Source: Pseudovibrio ascidiaceicola (GTDB lineage: Bacteria; Pseudomonadota; Alphaproteobacteria; Rhizobiales; Stappiaceae). Taken from it: DNA of 64,000 nt. Position numbers and translations under genes: made by a program. The stretch lies in assembly GCF_900114245.1 (NCBI RefSeq), contig NZ_FOSK01000006.1, positions 62,001 through 126,000 on the forward strand, in the 5' to 3' direction. Under the pieces are notes generated by a model. It did not search any database and was not told where the DNA came from. It worked only from the letters and a program-made list of their open reading frames with translations. Below, in pieces: positions 35,546 to 45,007 of this stretch. The stretch's first letter is position 1. Each line of letters begins with the position of its first letter.

Positions 35546-36151
35546 GTGCAAACTAAAACAGGAAACCCAGCAGTTATCGGCCTTGCTGGATTTGGTATGA
35601 CGACCTTTGTTCTGCAAATGGTGAACATTGGTCTTCTGGAAAACATGGGCCCAGTGCTTTGGCTTGGTGTTTTTGTTGGCGGTCTTGCGCAGTTGGTAGC
35701 AGGTTTCCAGACAGGTAAGACTGGCAATAATTTCGGCTACAGCGCTTTCACCATTTACGGTGCATTCTGGCTGGCGTTTGCAGGCATTCTTGTTGGCAAC
35801 AAACTGGGCTTTTATACATCTTCCCATTCTGACATCGGCTTCTTCCTTCTGCCATTCACCATCTACACTGGCATTATGTTCTACGGCGCTCTGCACATTC
35901 ACACTGCAGAAGCTTCCATCTTTGGCAGCCTGCTGCTCGGTTTCATTCTGTTGGTTCTGGGTCATTTCGGTCCGGCGTTCTTCAACGTGATTGCTGGTTA
36001 CGTGCTGATCCTGTGTTCATTCTGCGCTTGGTACGTTATGGCGCACATCATCTACAAAGATGTTTGTGGTCGTGATGTTCTGCCAGTTGGTTCTCCAATC
36101 CTGCAGCCGGGCGAAAAGATGTCTGGCGCAGAGGCTGTTGCAGCTGAGTAA
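35546..36151 (+). CDS. Acetate uptake transporter (AceTr, SatP/YaaH family)
   Basis: The 201-residue protein has six hydrophobic segments and the family signature N-P-A-V-I-G-L-A-G-F-G at residue 7, followed by N-x-G near the end of the first helix. SatP/YaaH proteins import acetate or succinate with protons. Start is GTG 35546 with GAGGG in front. It is flanked by terminators on both sides, so it is transcribed alone. The C-terminal helix pattern with a Y-V-M-A segment is normal for the family. Confidence 0.9.
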   Translation: MQTKTGNPAVIGLAGFGMTTFVLQMVNIGLLENMGPVLWLGVFVGGLAQLVAGFQTGKTGNNFGYSAFTIYGAFWLAFAGILVGNKLGFYTSSHSDIGFFLLPFTIYTGIMFYGALHIHTAEASIFGSLLLGFILLVLGHFGPAFFNVIAGYVLILCSFCAWYVMAHIIYKDVCGRDVLPVGSPILQPGEKMSGAEAVAAE

Positions 36152-36171
36152 TCAAAGTGCGAACCTATATG

Positions 36172-36199
36172 AAAAGGCCCGGCAATGACCGGGCCTTTT
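36172..36199. terminator. Bidirectional terminator
   Basis: AAAGGCCCGG and CCGGGCCTTT form a perfect 10 bp stem with a 6-base loop. T-runs appear on both strands, so it serves the acetate transporter gene and the convergent amidotransferase gene. Confidence 0.9.
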
Positions 36200-36201
36200 T
36201 G

Positions 36202-36951
36202 TTATTTAGCTGAATGGGATGACCAATGACTGGCGGGTTCAGATGCGTAGCCGATCCAGTTGTCCATAAAGTTGTCTAGCCAATGCAGAACTGCCGGATC
36301 GTACACAAAACGCTCGCGGAAGTGTTCGCCGCGCTTTTTGGCTCCAGGCAATACAAGACGACTTGCTGCGCGAGTGGTCCAGCGGCTCATCATGGCGTAG
36401 GTGAGTTCCGGGTGAAACTGGATGCCGAATGCATTATCTCCCACGCGGATAGCCTGATTTTTGTAGGTCGGGCTTGAAGCCAGAAGCTCAGCGCCGGTGG
36501 GAAGAGAGAAGCCTTCCCGGTGCCATTGATAGACCTGCTGTGGCCATTTCATAAGGTCAGTGCCGGACTGAGTTGCTTCCAGCGGATAATAGCCTATTTC
36601 AACCAATCCATCATCATGGCCTGTGACTTGGCCACCAAGGTTTTTGGAGAGCATTTGTGCACCAAGGCAGATGCCCAAGAAGGGTTTGTTTTCTTTGAGA
36701 GGAACGCTGATCCAGTCGATCTCTTGCTTCACGAAATCATCAGTATCATTGGCGCTCATCGGGCCACCAAAAATGACAGAGCCCGCGTGGTCAGCAAGTG
36801 TGCCCGGTAGTGGGTCGCCAAAACGAGGGCGGCGAATATCCAACTCGAACCCGCGTTTGACCAATTGCTGCCCGACGCGGCCGGGATTTGATGTTTCCTG
36901 ATGCAGCACCACCAAAACTTTGGCTGGGTGCTGATTATTCCGCTCTAACAT
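36202..36951 (-). CDS. Class I glutamine amidotransferase-like protein
   Basis: The 249-residue protein has a stand-alone GATase1 fold: nucleophile cysteine in F-L-G-I-C-L-G-A-Q near residue 96 and the His-Glu pair in Q-F-H-P-E-L near residue 178, so the triad is intact. It resembles GMP-synthase-type amidotransferases and gamma-glutamyl hydrolases such as PuuD relatives; an acceptor domain is missing, and the substrate cannot be told. A TerB-like gene lies 15 bases upstream on the same strand. Confidence 0.85.
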   Translation of the reverse strand: MLERNNQHPAKVLVVLHQETSNPGRVGQQLVKRGFELDIRRPRFGDPLPGTLADHAGSVIFGGPMSANDTDDFVKQEIDWISVPLKENKPFLGICLGAQMLSKNLGGQVTGHDDGLVEIGYYPLEATQSGTDLMKWPQQVYQWHREGFSLPTGAELLASSPTYKNQAIRVGDNAFGIQFHPELTYAMMSRWTTRAASRLVLPGAKKRGEHFRERFVYDPAVLHWLDNFMDNWIGYASEPASHWSSHSAK

Positions 36952-36966
36952 TGTAAATCAAAACCT

Positions 36967-37446
36967 TCAGGTCGAAGACGGGCTATTGCCACTCTGTCGC
37001 TTGGCTACTTTTTGCTTAAGCTGCATGCGGTCTCTGGAGGACACGCCTAATAGCTCGGCAACGCGCCAAATTGTGTTGTCTTCAAATTCATGGACGGACC
37101 CATCAGCGTAGACCATTTCCCAGAGAGCCTCGATGACTGTCAGACGCTGCTCCGGCTCTAGCTTGCGCTTGAGGACTGATGTGAAGCCGTAGAGATCGAC
37201 TGCATCTTCATCCCGCACTTTGGCGAGGTCCATCAGCTCTTTTGTGTCTTCCTCATTCAGCTCATACTGCTGCTGTAAGACGCGTTTTAACTGGTCCAGC
37301 TCCTGCTGTTCAATCTCGCCATCTACAGCGATGATATGGAACATGAGCGCTGCGACCGCCAGCCGTTCATCGTCTTCAGAAAAGCGGTCAGCTTCTTCCT
37401 GCTCGTTTGACAGGTCTTTGAAGAACTTTTTCAGGGCGTCCAGCAT
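36967..37446 (-). CDS. TerB family protein
   Basis: The 159-residue all-helical protein shows the TerB pattern of paired acidic loops: V-D-G-E-I-E-x-x-E near residue 40 and A-D-G-S-V-H-x-F-E near residue 113, likely metal-binding. TerB domains occur in tellurite resistance clusters and in many stress or envelope contexts; no other ter gene is present, so a role in tellurite resistance is not implied. It is cotranscribed with the amidotransferase gene. Confidence 0.85.
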   Translation of the reverse strand: MLDALKKFFKDLSNEQEEADRFSEDDERLAVAALMFHIIAVDGEIEQQELDQLKRVLQQQYELNEEDTKELMDLAKVRDEDAVDLYGFTSVLKRKLEPEQRLTVIEALWEMVYADGSVHEFEDNTIWRVAELLGVSSRDRMQLKQKVAKRQSGNSPSST

Positions 37447-37812
37447 TCATGTGCTCCGTGCAACTATTGGTTTTCTTGCACTTTTAAATAGTGCTTTTCT
37501 GTTGTGCTTAAAGATGATTCAGATCCGAATGGATTACTATTGATACGCAAAAACAATTACAAATGCCAAGGAAAAGGACAGAAATACGCCAATTTGAAGC
37601 CACGTGATACTGCGACAATTGGGAGCAAATATGATAGAACGCAATGGTTGAGGATAGGTTGTGCTTTTGTTCTGGGTCTTGAAAGGCTTTAACCAATCAT
37701 AATTTAGACGTTTTCTACGGGCTTTTTGCCCTGTATTTGTTGAGTACAAGCTGCTTACATGAGAGTCCTTTTTCGGGCCTCACGAAATCGTCCACTAGGA
37801 TACTAAGACTAA
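37447..37812. other. Intergenic region with divergent promoters
   Basis: This 366-base AT-rich stretch lies between the TerB gene (minus) and the AsmA gene (plus). I see no gene, repeat or convincing operator in it. Confidence 0.5.
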
Positions 37813-40797
37813 ATGAAACGCTCTCTTCTTATTTTTGGAGCTCTTGCCGCTCTTGTGGTTTGTGGTCTGGTGCTTGCACCGCTTCTCGTTCCGCAGAAAC
37901 AGCTGAAAGCCCAAATTGCAGAGTCTTTTGAGACAGCAACCGGATGGAAGTTGCGTCTTGACGGGCGCACGAGTGTGGATCTGTTTCCGACACTGGCGAT
38001 TGAAGTCGATAATGTTGGCGTTGCAGGTGTTGCGCGAGCTGACGGGATTGAGTTTGCACGGATTGAGAAAGCCCGGTTCGAGTTGAACTCTCTGCGTTTG
38101 CTGACTGGTGGCAATATCATCCGCAACATTGAGCTTGTTCAGCCAAAGTGGACGCTAGAATTTGATCAGAAAGGCGGCGCCTCCTGGCAGCCACAGCTTT
38201 CTGAGGGTGCAAAAGGGGAGCCCTCTCTGGTTGCTGCAAATATTGCTGGCCGCGTTGCTTCCTTTATGCAGCAGCTGGATCTGGATTCTGTTAGCATTCA
38301 AAAAGGTGTGGTTTCCTACAGCGAGCCTGAGCAAGAAGCACCATTAGTTCTTTCTGAGATTGATCTCGTACTTAACTTTGAGCATGGCGGTGATGGCCTG
38401 ACGGCGGAAGGTGCGTTTAATCAGAGTGACGAGCGTTACATTGTTGGTGGACGCGTTGGATCAGTTACAGCGCTGAGCGAGGCTCGTGCGACGTCTATTG
38501 AGGCTCATGTAACTGGACCTGCTCAAGAGAAAGTTGGTTTTAATGGCCAGCTTGCCTTTGGTGCGCGGCCTGTTGGCACCCTGCAAGTTTCTGTTGAGCT
38601 GCCAAGTCTAGCTGCTGTTGCTGCACAACAGGATGCGAACTTGCCAGAAGGTGTTGGCAGCGGTGCTCTGACAAGTGAGCTGCAGTTCCGTCAACGTGGT
38701 GTTCGTACAAAAGGCCTTTCCATCACAGCAGGTTCTGTTGGCTTTGGCGGCAACATTGCGCTGAACTACCTTGAAGACGGTTATGAGTTGAAGGGGCAGG
38801 TCAGCGGACAGTCATTGAATTTTGAGCAGCTTCTGCGCTTGGTTGGGCTGGATGTTCCTGCATCCGGTTTTGCTAATGTAGATGCTTCGTTCTACGGCGT
38901 TGGCCAATCCTACGATGAGTTGATTGCTGCACTGGAAGTTGATGGTGGCGCAATCCTACGGAAGGGGCGTGTCGCGGATATTCGACTGCCAAATATGCTG
39001 GCGGTTGAAGGGCGTGATGAAGCTCTCGATGACATGGATCTTACGTTTGTCTTCTCCGGCCTATCACAACCGTTGCAGCTGCAAAGCACCGCGCGCTGGC
39101 ATGGTGAGCCGATTGTTTTGCAAGGTGGCCTCCGTTCTGATGCGAATATCGATCTTGCGTTCTCCAGTGAGATGTTCTCCGGGAGTTTGACTGGTCCGTA
39201 TTCTTTGCGTGATGGTTTTGACGGGATCTTTGCTTTCCAAACGGATGACTTCAGTAATTTTGCCCGTTGGTATGGCCGACCTCTGCCTCGCTATCTGCGT
39301 GGTCAGAAGCTGGAGCTTTCTGGCCAGTTTGAAGCAGATGACAGTGGTGTTGCCTTTAAAAATGCGCGGTTTGTACTGGATGATACAAGCCTCAAAGGAA
39401 CCGGTCGTCTGGATACAGGCGAAGTTCCTAAGCTGAGCGGAGAGCTGGAAGTTGCGCACGCGTCTTTCGACAAGATGTTCTCTCGCAGTGATGAAAAGAA
39501 TGCCAAGGGCGAAGGCGCTTATGATTTCTCCGTCCTGCGCAGCTTTGATCTGGACCTGGCGCTTTCCATTCAGGACCTGAAGCTTGGTGCGCTTCGTGGG
39601 CAGAATGCAGAGCTGAAAGCTGCGCTGTCTGATGGCCGACTGGCTTTGGATGTTGCCCGTGTTGGTCTTTATCAGGGTGAGGGCGCTGGCAAGCTTCTTT
39701 TAAACGGTGCAACAGTTAAACCGGGCGTTGCTGCTGAGTTTTCGCTGAAAGGTATTGATGCAGCTCCATTCCTTGCTTCACTTGGAGATATGCCGCGTGT
39801 TGATGGCAATCTGTATGCAGAAATGGATGTGAGCACCTCCGGCAAGACGCCTAGTGATCTCTGGGTCAATATGGGCGGTGCACTCAGCTTCCAGCTTGGC
39901 AATGGTATGTTGCATGAACTGGATGTGGATCGGTTGGTTGCTTCTGTCGAAGGCAAAGGCATTACAGGTTGGCCGTTTACAGACAGTGATCAGACTGAGT
40001 TTTCCAGCTGGGGTGCAGATGTGATCTTTGATCAGGGCACCGCAGAGTTTCAAGCACTGACGTTGCAGAGCAAAACCGCGCTGATTGAAGGGCGTGGTGC
40101 GATCAACATCAAAGATGGTGAGGTGCTCTGGTATTTGCAGCCAAGCCTGCTGGACCAATCTAAGTTGGATGATGAGGCAGCTGCAACAACGCAGACCGCG
40201 GATATGGCGCCGTTGAAGATCCGTGGATCGATCAACCTGCCGAGCTTTGAACCTGTCGGCATTCAGGAATATGCGAGTGCTTCCTTTGGTGATGTGAAGC
40301 AGACACAAAAGCTTTCTGAGAAATTGGCGAAGGACCTTGAAACTGCAAAGACAGTTGAAGAGGCACAGCGTTTGAGAGCTGCTGCTGCAAAAGATGCGGC
40401 TGTTGCTTCACCTTCAACTACCGCGAATGCAGTAGTGGAGCCAACCGTTCTTGCTCAGCCGACTGCGAAAGATGGTGATGTGACTACAGCTTCGGTTGGA
40501 GGCGGCGATCTGCCTCCTCTTGCTGAAGGTGCTGTCGCGAACACTGATACCTCCAAGATTGTCATGCCTGTGGCTAAGCCGGGTGAAGCATCAGCGCCTG
40601 CGGTTGCGGCTACAACACCGAAGAAGTCACGGGTGATCGCGGCACCCAAGCGTGATCTGAAGCGACGTGATGTGGTGCCGCGTGGGCCGGGGAATGTGAA
40701 TGTGGAAGCTGTTGCAGATGGAACAGCGGATACGGATGCAACGTTGACCTCTCTGGAGGAGGCATTTGGGATGCCAGCTGGTTTCCTGACTGACTAA
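37813..40797 (+). CDS. AsmA family protein
   Basis: The 994-residue protein has an N-terminal membrane anchor (residues 4-27) followed by the AsmA N-terminal domain with V-D-L-F-P-T-L-A-I-E-V-D-N-V and a long repetitive beta-rich periplasmic part, then an AsmA C-terminal domain (about 640-830). A final ~170 residues rich in Ala, Pro, Lys are probably disordered. AsmA-like proteins bridge the periplasm and are implicated in phospholipid transfer to the outer membrane. Alone between terminators, so monocistronic. Confidence 0.88.
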   Translation: MKRSLLIFGALAALVVCGLVLAPLLVPQKQLKAQIAESFETATGWKLRLDGRTSVDLFPTLAIEVDNVGVAGVARADGIEFARIEKARFELNSLRLLTGGNIIRNIELVQPKWTLEFDQKGGASWQPQLSEGAKGEPSLVAANIAGRVASFMQQLDLDSVSIQKGVVSYSEPEQEAPLVLSEIDLVLNFEHGGDGLTAEGAFNQSDERYIVGGRVGSVTALSEARATSIEAHVTGPAQEKVGFNGQLAFGARPVGTLQVSVELPSLAAVAAQQDANLPEGVGSGALTSELQFRQRGVRTKGLSITAGSVGFGGNIALNYLEDGYELKGQVSGQSLNFEQLLRLVGLDVPASGFANVDASFYGVGQSYDELIAALEVDGGAILRKGRVADIRLPNMLAVEGRDEALDDMDLTFVFSGLSQPLQLQSTARWHGEPIVLQGGLRSDANIDLAFSSEMFSGSLTGPYSLRDGFDGIFAFQTDDFSNFARWYGRPLPRYLRGQKLELSGQFEADDSGVAFKNARFVLDDTSLKGTGRLDTGEVPKLSGELEVAHASFDKMFSRSDEKNAKGEGAYDFSVLRSFDLDLALSIQDLKLGALRGQNAELKAALSDGRLALDVARVGLYQGEGAGKLLLNGATVKPGVAAEFSLKGIDAAPFLASLGDMPRVDGNLYAEMDVSTSGKTPSDLWVNMGGALSFQLGNGMLHELDVDRLVASVEGKGITGWPFTDSDQTEFSSWGADVIFDQGTAEFQALTLQSKTALIEGRGAINIKDGEVLWYLQPSLLDQSKLDDEAAATTQTADMAPLKIRGSINLPSFEPVGIQEYASASFGDVKQTQKLSEKLAKDLETAKTVEEAQRLRAAAAKDAAVASPSTTANAVVEPTVLAQPTAKDGDVTTASVGGGDLPPLAEGAVANTDTSKIVMPVAKPGEASAPAVAATTPKKSRVIAAPKRDLKRRDVVPRGPGNVNVEAVADGTADTDATLTSLEEAFGMPAGFLTD

Positions 40798-40816
40798 CCG
40801 GCGTACAAGCAAATTA

Positions 40817-40852
40817 AAAAGCCCGGAGCAGGGAATGCTCCGGGCTTTTTTG
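40817..40852. terminator. Bidirectional terminator
   Basis: AAAAGCCCGGAGC pairs with GCTCCGGGCTTTT over 13 bp and has T-runs on both strands. It ends both the AsmA gene and the convergent molybdenum hydroxylase operon. Confidence 0.9.
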
Positions 40853-40855
40853 TTG

Positions 40856-43138
40856 TTAGATGAAGTCGATCTCGTTGCTGAGTGGCATCTGTCTGATGCG
40901 CTTGCCCGTTGCTGCGAAGATCGCATTTGCCAATGCTGGCGTTGATGGTGGTGTGCCGGGTTCGCCTGCGCCGCCCATGCGTGGAGAGTTCTCCAGCAGC
41001 TCGATGGTGATCTTGGGGGCTTGATACATGCGCATGGCATCGAAGGTGTCGAAGTTGGCTTGCTCGACCTTGCCATCAGCCCATGTGATTTCCTGTCCCA
41101 GTGCCTGACTGAGCCCGAAGTTGATGCCAGACATGATTTGATCTTTGAACATACCCGGATCAAGAACGATACCTGGATCGGCAACAGCCCAAACTTCCTC
41201 TATGGTGACGGTGTTATCTGTGACGTCCACCTGAACCACCTGCGCGGTCCATGTTCCGAAGGAGAGAACGTGGGCAATGCCACGACCTTTGCCAGCGGGC
41301 AGCGGTGTACCCCAACCTGACATTTCGGCCACACGCTTTAAGGCTTCCCGTGCTGGTCGGAACTCATCGCTGGTCAGATGTGCCAAGCGGAACTCAAGGG
41401 GATCTTTACCAGCTTTATGTGCTGCTTCATCCATAAAGCTCTCATGGAAGAAGCCGTTGACGGAGTTGCCGACTGAACGCCAGAAGCCAATAGGCACCTG
41501 AAGATCTGCCACGTGGGCCTGACAACGGATGTTTTCAACGTCCAGCGGTTGATTAAAGGCACCATCGAGCACGGTGTTATCTGGGCCCATAGGGCTGATA
41601 CCCGGGAAGATCCTTGGCATTACGCTCTGGATGATGGATGGGGACGCCACCTGCATGTCCATGGTCTTCAAAGTGCCGTCCGGTGTCACCTGACCTTTGA
41701 ATTCACCAATCGCCATAGGGCGGTAAGTGTCGTGCTGGGTGTCTTCTTCGCGTGTCCAAGTCACTTTTACAGGATTTGGCGCAGTTGCTTTGGCAATGAC
41801 GGCAGCATAGAGCGCAAAGTCGACTTCCAGACGACGGCCGAACCCCCCACCGAGACGAGTGGTGGTGACGTTGATGTCCGCGCTGTCCATGTCGAAATGA
41901 CTGGAGACAACAGACTGAATGAGGCCGGGAGCCTGTGTTCCGGTCCAGACACGGATTGTGCTTCCGTCGTGCTGGGCAGTTGCATTCATCGGCTCCATGG
42001 TGGCATGGGCCAGAAATGGGGCACGGTATTGTGCTGATACAGCTTCGCTTTCCGGAATGGATGTGAACACCTCTGCATCAGATCCGGTACCGCCTAACTC
42101 GAATGTGGCTTCTTGCGTCAGTGCGTTTTCAAGGACGGACCACATCTGATCGGAGTTTTGAAGTGAGAGTGGATCATCCCACTCGACCTCCAAGGCTTCA
42201 GCACCTTTGAACGCTGCCCAGGTGTTGTCAGCAATAACGCCAAGACCTTCGCCAGTGATTGTTCTGATTTCGACTACATCTTTGACGCCAGGAATGGCGA
42301 GTGTTGCAGTCTTGTCGTAGTTCTTGAGGCTGACACCTTTGCGCGGGGCCATTCTTACAGTGCCGTAGAGCATGTCCGGTAGTTGTACGTCGATGCCGAA
42401 AATTCGGCCTCCGGTGACTTTGTCTTTCAGCTCAACACGCTTTTGGGTTTTGCCAAGGATCTTCCAGTCACTGGCCTTCTTAAGCTTCATTTCGCTTGGT
42501 GGCGAGACCGCGGCTGCTTTGCTTGCCAGCTCTCCATAAGTGACGGACTTGCCGGAAGCTTTGTCTGTGATGGTGCCATCTGCAAGTGTGAGATTGTCTT
42601 CTGAGGTGCCGAAGTGTTCTGCTGCTGCTTTCAGTAGGACGAACTTTGCGGCATATCCAGCTTCGCGCATCTTCACGAAGGCATCCGTCGTGGAGGAGGA
42701 GCCGCCCGTCATGTTCAGGCCGAGGAACTTGGCGACGATTTTCATAGAGCCGCGCGCAAGTTCAGCCAAGACACTTTCATCATAGAACGGGAAGGGCGTA
42801 GATTCTTCCAGCATTGCTGCATTGAAGTAAGCGGGGCTGGATGGGCCGTGCTCGACAACTACCTGTTCCAGAGGGACTTCCAGCTCTTCGGCGACCAGAG
42901 CTGCCAGTGTTGTGTGGACGCCCTGACCCATCTCAGCACGTGGCGCGATGATAGTGATGGTGTTGTCTTCATCAATCATCACATAAGGATTGAACGGTGT
43001 TTCCCCCTCAGCCTTCTTGGCATCCAGCGGGTTTGCGTAGGGCTTCTGGTAGAAATAGAAGCCCACGGCAAGGCCACCGGCGGCTGCAACGCCAAGGCCG
43101 AGAAAGGCACGGCGGGTGTATTTTCCCAATCGGCTCAT
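40856..43138 (-). CDS. Molybdenum hydroxylase, molybdopterin-binding subunit (IorB-like), Tat-exported
   Basis: The 760-residue large subunit belongs to the xanthine oxidase family, closest in build to isoquinoline 1-oxidoreductase IorB. It begins with a twin-arginine signal (R-R-A-F-L-G-L-G, then a hydrophobic helix), so the folded enzyme is exported or membrane-bound. Moco-binding regions G-T-Q-A-P and G-G-G-F-G-R-R near 400-440 and the likely catalytic Glu in G-G-A-G-E-P near the C-terminus are visible. Start at 43138, two bases behind the small-subunit stop (TGA-AG-ATG). The oxidised substrate (aldehyde or N-heterocycle) is unknown. There is no FAD subunit, so a cytochrome or quinone acceptor is likely. 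Confidence 0.88.
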   Translation of the reverse strand: MSRLGKYTRRAFLGLGVAAAGGLAVGFYFYQKPYANPLDAKKAEGETPFNPYVMIDEDNTITIIAPRAEMGQGVHTTLAALVAEELEVPLEQVVVEHGPSSPAYFNAAMLEESTPFPFYDESVLAELARGSMKIVAKFLGLNMTGGSSSTTDAFVKMREAGYAAKFVLLKAAAEHFGTSEDNLTLADGTITDKASGKSVTYGELASKAAAVSPPSEMKLKKASDWKILGKTQKRVELKDKVTGGRIFGIDVQLPDMLYGTVRMAPRKGVSLKNYDKTATLAIPGVKDVVEIRTITGEGLGVIADNTWAAFKGAEALEVEWDDPLSLQNSDQMWSVLENALTQEATFELGGTGSDAEVFTSIPESEAVSAQYRAPFLAHATMEPMNATAQHDGSTIRVWTGTQAPGLIQSVVSSHFDMDSADINVTTTRLGGGFGRRLEVDFALYAAVIAKATAPNPVKVTWTREEDTQHDTYRPMAIGEFKGQVTPDGTLKTMDMQVASPSIIQSVMPRIFPGISPMGPDNTVLDGAFNQPLDVENIRCQAHVADLQVPIGFWRSVGNSVNGFFHESFMDEAAHKAGKDPLEFRLAHLTSDEFRPAREALKRVAEMSGWGTPLPAGKGRGIAHVLSFGTWTAQVVQVDVTDNTVTIEEVWAVADPGIVLDPGMFKDQIMSGINFGLSQALGQEITWADGKVEQANFDTFDAMRMYQAPKITIELLENSPRMGGAGEPGTPPSTPALANAIFAATGKRIRQMPLSNEIDFI

Positions 43139-43140
43139 CT

Positions 43141-43605
43141 TCAAGCTCCCAGCGTTTGTGCTGCGTCTTTGATCGCGGCTTTGATTTTCGGATAGGTGCC
43201 ACAGCGACATAGGTTGGTCATAGCATCGCTGATATCTTCATCTGTCGGGTCCGGATTTTCTTCCAACAGAGCGACAGCAGCCATGATCTGACCCGATTGG
43301 CAGTAACCACATTGAGGGACGGAGTGTTTCATCCATGCTTGCTGAACAGCATGCAGCTCATCGCCTTGGGAAATGCCTTCGATGGTGGTGATCTCACCTT
43401 CGACTTCTCCAACAGGCTGAGAGCAAGAGCGCACGGCCTCCCCATCAATCAAAACAGTGCATGCGCCGCAAGCTGCGATGCCGCATCCGAATTTAGGGCC
43501 TTTGATATCCATTATGTCCCGAAGCGCCCACAGAAGTGGCATTTCCGGGTCGGCTTCAATCTCTTGTTTTTGACCATTCACGGTCAGAGGTATTTTCGGG
43601 TACAT
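43141..43605 (-). CDS. Molybdenum hydroxylase, (2Fe-2S) subunit (IorA-like)
   Basis: The 154-residue subunit holds two [2Fe-2S] clusters: a plant-type site C-G-x-x-x-C-G-A-C with a fourth cysteine in V-R-S-C, and the helical site C-G-Y-C ... C-R-C-G. It passes electrons from the Moco subunit encoded immediately downstream. Length is normal for IorA/CoxS-type partners. It has no signal of its own, consistent with piggyback export by the Tat leader of the large subunit. Confidence 0.92.
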   Translation of the reverse strand: MYPKIPLTVNGQKQEIEADPEMPLLWALRDIMDIKGPKFGCGIAACGACTVLIDGEAVRSCSQPVGEVEGEITTIEGISQGDELHAVQQAWMKHSVPQCGYCQSGQIMAAVALLEENPDPTDEDISDAMTNLCRCGTYPKIKAAIKDAAQTLGA

Positions 43606-43631
43606 TTGTCTGGCGATCCCGTAAATTTATA

Positions 43632-43656
43632 GTTAGGAGACTTTTGTTCTCTTAAC
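43632..43656. promoter_or_regulatory. Candidate TetR-type operator
   Basis: GTTAGGAGAC and GTTCTCTTAAC form an imperfect inverted repeat (8 of 10 positions) in the 100-base gap between the hydroxylase operon and the divergent TetR gene. The position suits a repressor controlling both. Confidence 0.45.
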
Positions 43657-43705
43657 TTATGGTCTGACGGATGTTTGTCAATGGACCCTGCCAAGTTTAA
43701 TTGAC

Positions 43706-44398
43706 ATGGATTGGAATGAGACCTATCACCAAACTATGACCAACCAGAGTTTTCAGCGCGCCAGATCTGCCGAAGCGAAGGCACAGCGCCATAATGATCT
43801 TATACGTGCCGCAACTTGCGTGCTTGAGCAGGACGGCGTAGATGGACTGACCTTGCAGGCGATTGCCAGCCGTGCAGGTATCGTGAAATCCAACATTTAC
43901 CGGTATTTTGAAACGCGGGAAGCCATTCTGGTTGAGTTGCTGCTGCGTGATTTTGTGAAGCTGATTGAAGATCTGGAGCAGGAAGTTCCGGGTGAGATGG
44001 CTCCTGCTGATATGGCGAAGCTTCTGGCTGAGATGTTTGCCTCTCGTCAGGTGTTATGTGAGCTGATGAGTGAAATTGCTCCGACAATGGAGAAGAATAT
44101 CTCCATTGATTGTGTGCGTGATTTCAAACGCGCATTGCTGGCTGAGGCTGCCCGGGCAACGAGTGCTTTGCAAAAAGGGTTGCCGTGGCTTGAGGCTGAA
44201 GAGGCGATGAGTGTCTTCTTCAGCATTCATGTGTTCGTTGCCGGACTATGGCCAGTGACTAATCCACCGCCAGTTCTGGTGACACTCTACGAAGAGCCTG
44301 AGTTTGCTCCACTCAAGTACGAATTTGCTCCGGCTTTGTTCGGCATGATCACCGCGCACCTGCTGGGCTTAGAGGCAATGAAAAAGCTCAGCGCATAA
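43706..44398 (+). CDS. TetR/AcrR family regulator
   Basis: The 230-residue protein has an N-terminal TetR helix-turn-helix (G-L-T-L-Q-A-I-A-S-R-A-G-I-V-K-S-N-I-Y-R, then Y-F-E-T-R-E near residue 70) and a helical ligand domain. It diverges from the molybdenum hydroxylase operon and probably represses it until the substrate appears. ATG 43736, ten codons on, is another possible start. Its 3' end overlaps the convergent phnN by 11 bases. Confidence 0.88.
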   Translation: MDWNETYHQTMTNQSFQRARSAEAKAQRHNDLIRAATCVLEQDGVDGLTLQAIASRAGIVKSNIYRYFETREAILVELLLRDFVKLIEDLEQEVPGEMAPADMAKLLAEMFASRQVLCELMSEIAPTMEKNISIDCVRDFKRALLAEAARATSALQKGLPWLEAEEAMSVFFSIHVFVAGLWPVTNPPPVLVTLYEEPEFAPLKYEFAPALFGMITAHLLGLEAMKKLSA

Positions 44399-44981
44399 AT
44401 GCCGTGATTGCTTGTTCCAGTTGCTTGATGCCGTCCTGAGGGTCGTTTGTGTTTTGTATTTCCACCAGATGCGGTAGTTCCGGTAGCGAAAGATCTGCGC
44501 GCCTCAGACGTTGCTCGATATCCTCTGTGGTTTCGCGGCCTCTCATGGACAGGCGTTGCGCGAGCACGTGGATTGGTGCTGTGATATGTACGACCAGCAG
44601 TTTCTCATACTTGCCAACGGCTTCTGCCAAGGCTTTTCGTGAGCCATTTGCAATGGCAATCCCGCCCTTGGCGATGTGGTGATCGACGCATTCCGGCAGA
44701 GCGTAGGTCAATCCATGAGCAGGCCACGATAATGCTACTCGTCCCTGATCTATGAGCTCCGACATGTCTTCGTGGCAGACTGCTTCGTGCGGTTCGGAAC
44801 CAGCATCCGCAGGGCGGGTGATCAGGCGACGGGCGAACATGATGTTTGCATCGCCTTCACACTGCTCTTTATAGCCGTAAATCAGTGTATCTTTGCCTGC
44901 GCCACTTGGCCCAACGACCATGATCAGTGCGCCAGGGCCAAGTTTTTTTGCTTGCTCCTGAGCTGTATCTAAAACCGTCAC
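44388..44981 (-). CDS. phnN: Ribose 1,5-bisphosphate phosphokinase
   Basis: The 197-residue kinase has a guanylate-kinase-like fold with Walker A V-V-G-P-S-G-A-G-K-D near residue 19 and the R-x-x-x-R-P / E-P-H-E region after it. PhnN makes PRPP from ribose 1,5-bisphosphate, the last step of C-P lyase ribose recovery. Start is GTG 44981, with GAGGGGGA six bases before it. It is the last gene of the phn operon. Confidence 0.92.
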   Translation of the reverse strand: MTVLDTAQEQAKKLGPGALIMVVGPSGAGKDTLIYGYKEQCEGDANIMFARRLITRPADAGSEPHEAVCHEDMSELIDQGRVALSWPAHGLTYALPECVDHHIAKGGIAIANGSRKALAEAVGKYEKLLVVHITAPIHVLAQRLSMRGRETTEDIEQRLRRADLSLPELPHLVEIQNTNDPQDGIKQLEQAITAFMR

Positions 44982-45007
44982 GATAGATCCCCCTCTCATC
45001 AGCTGTG

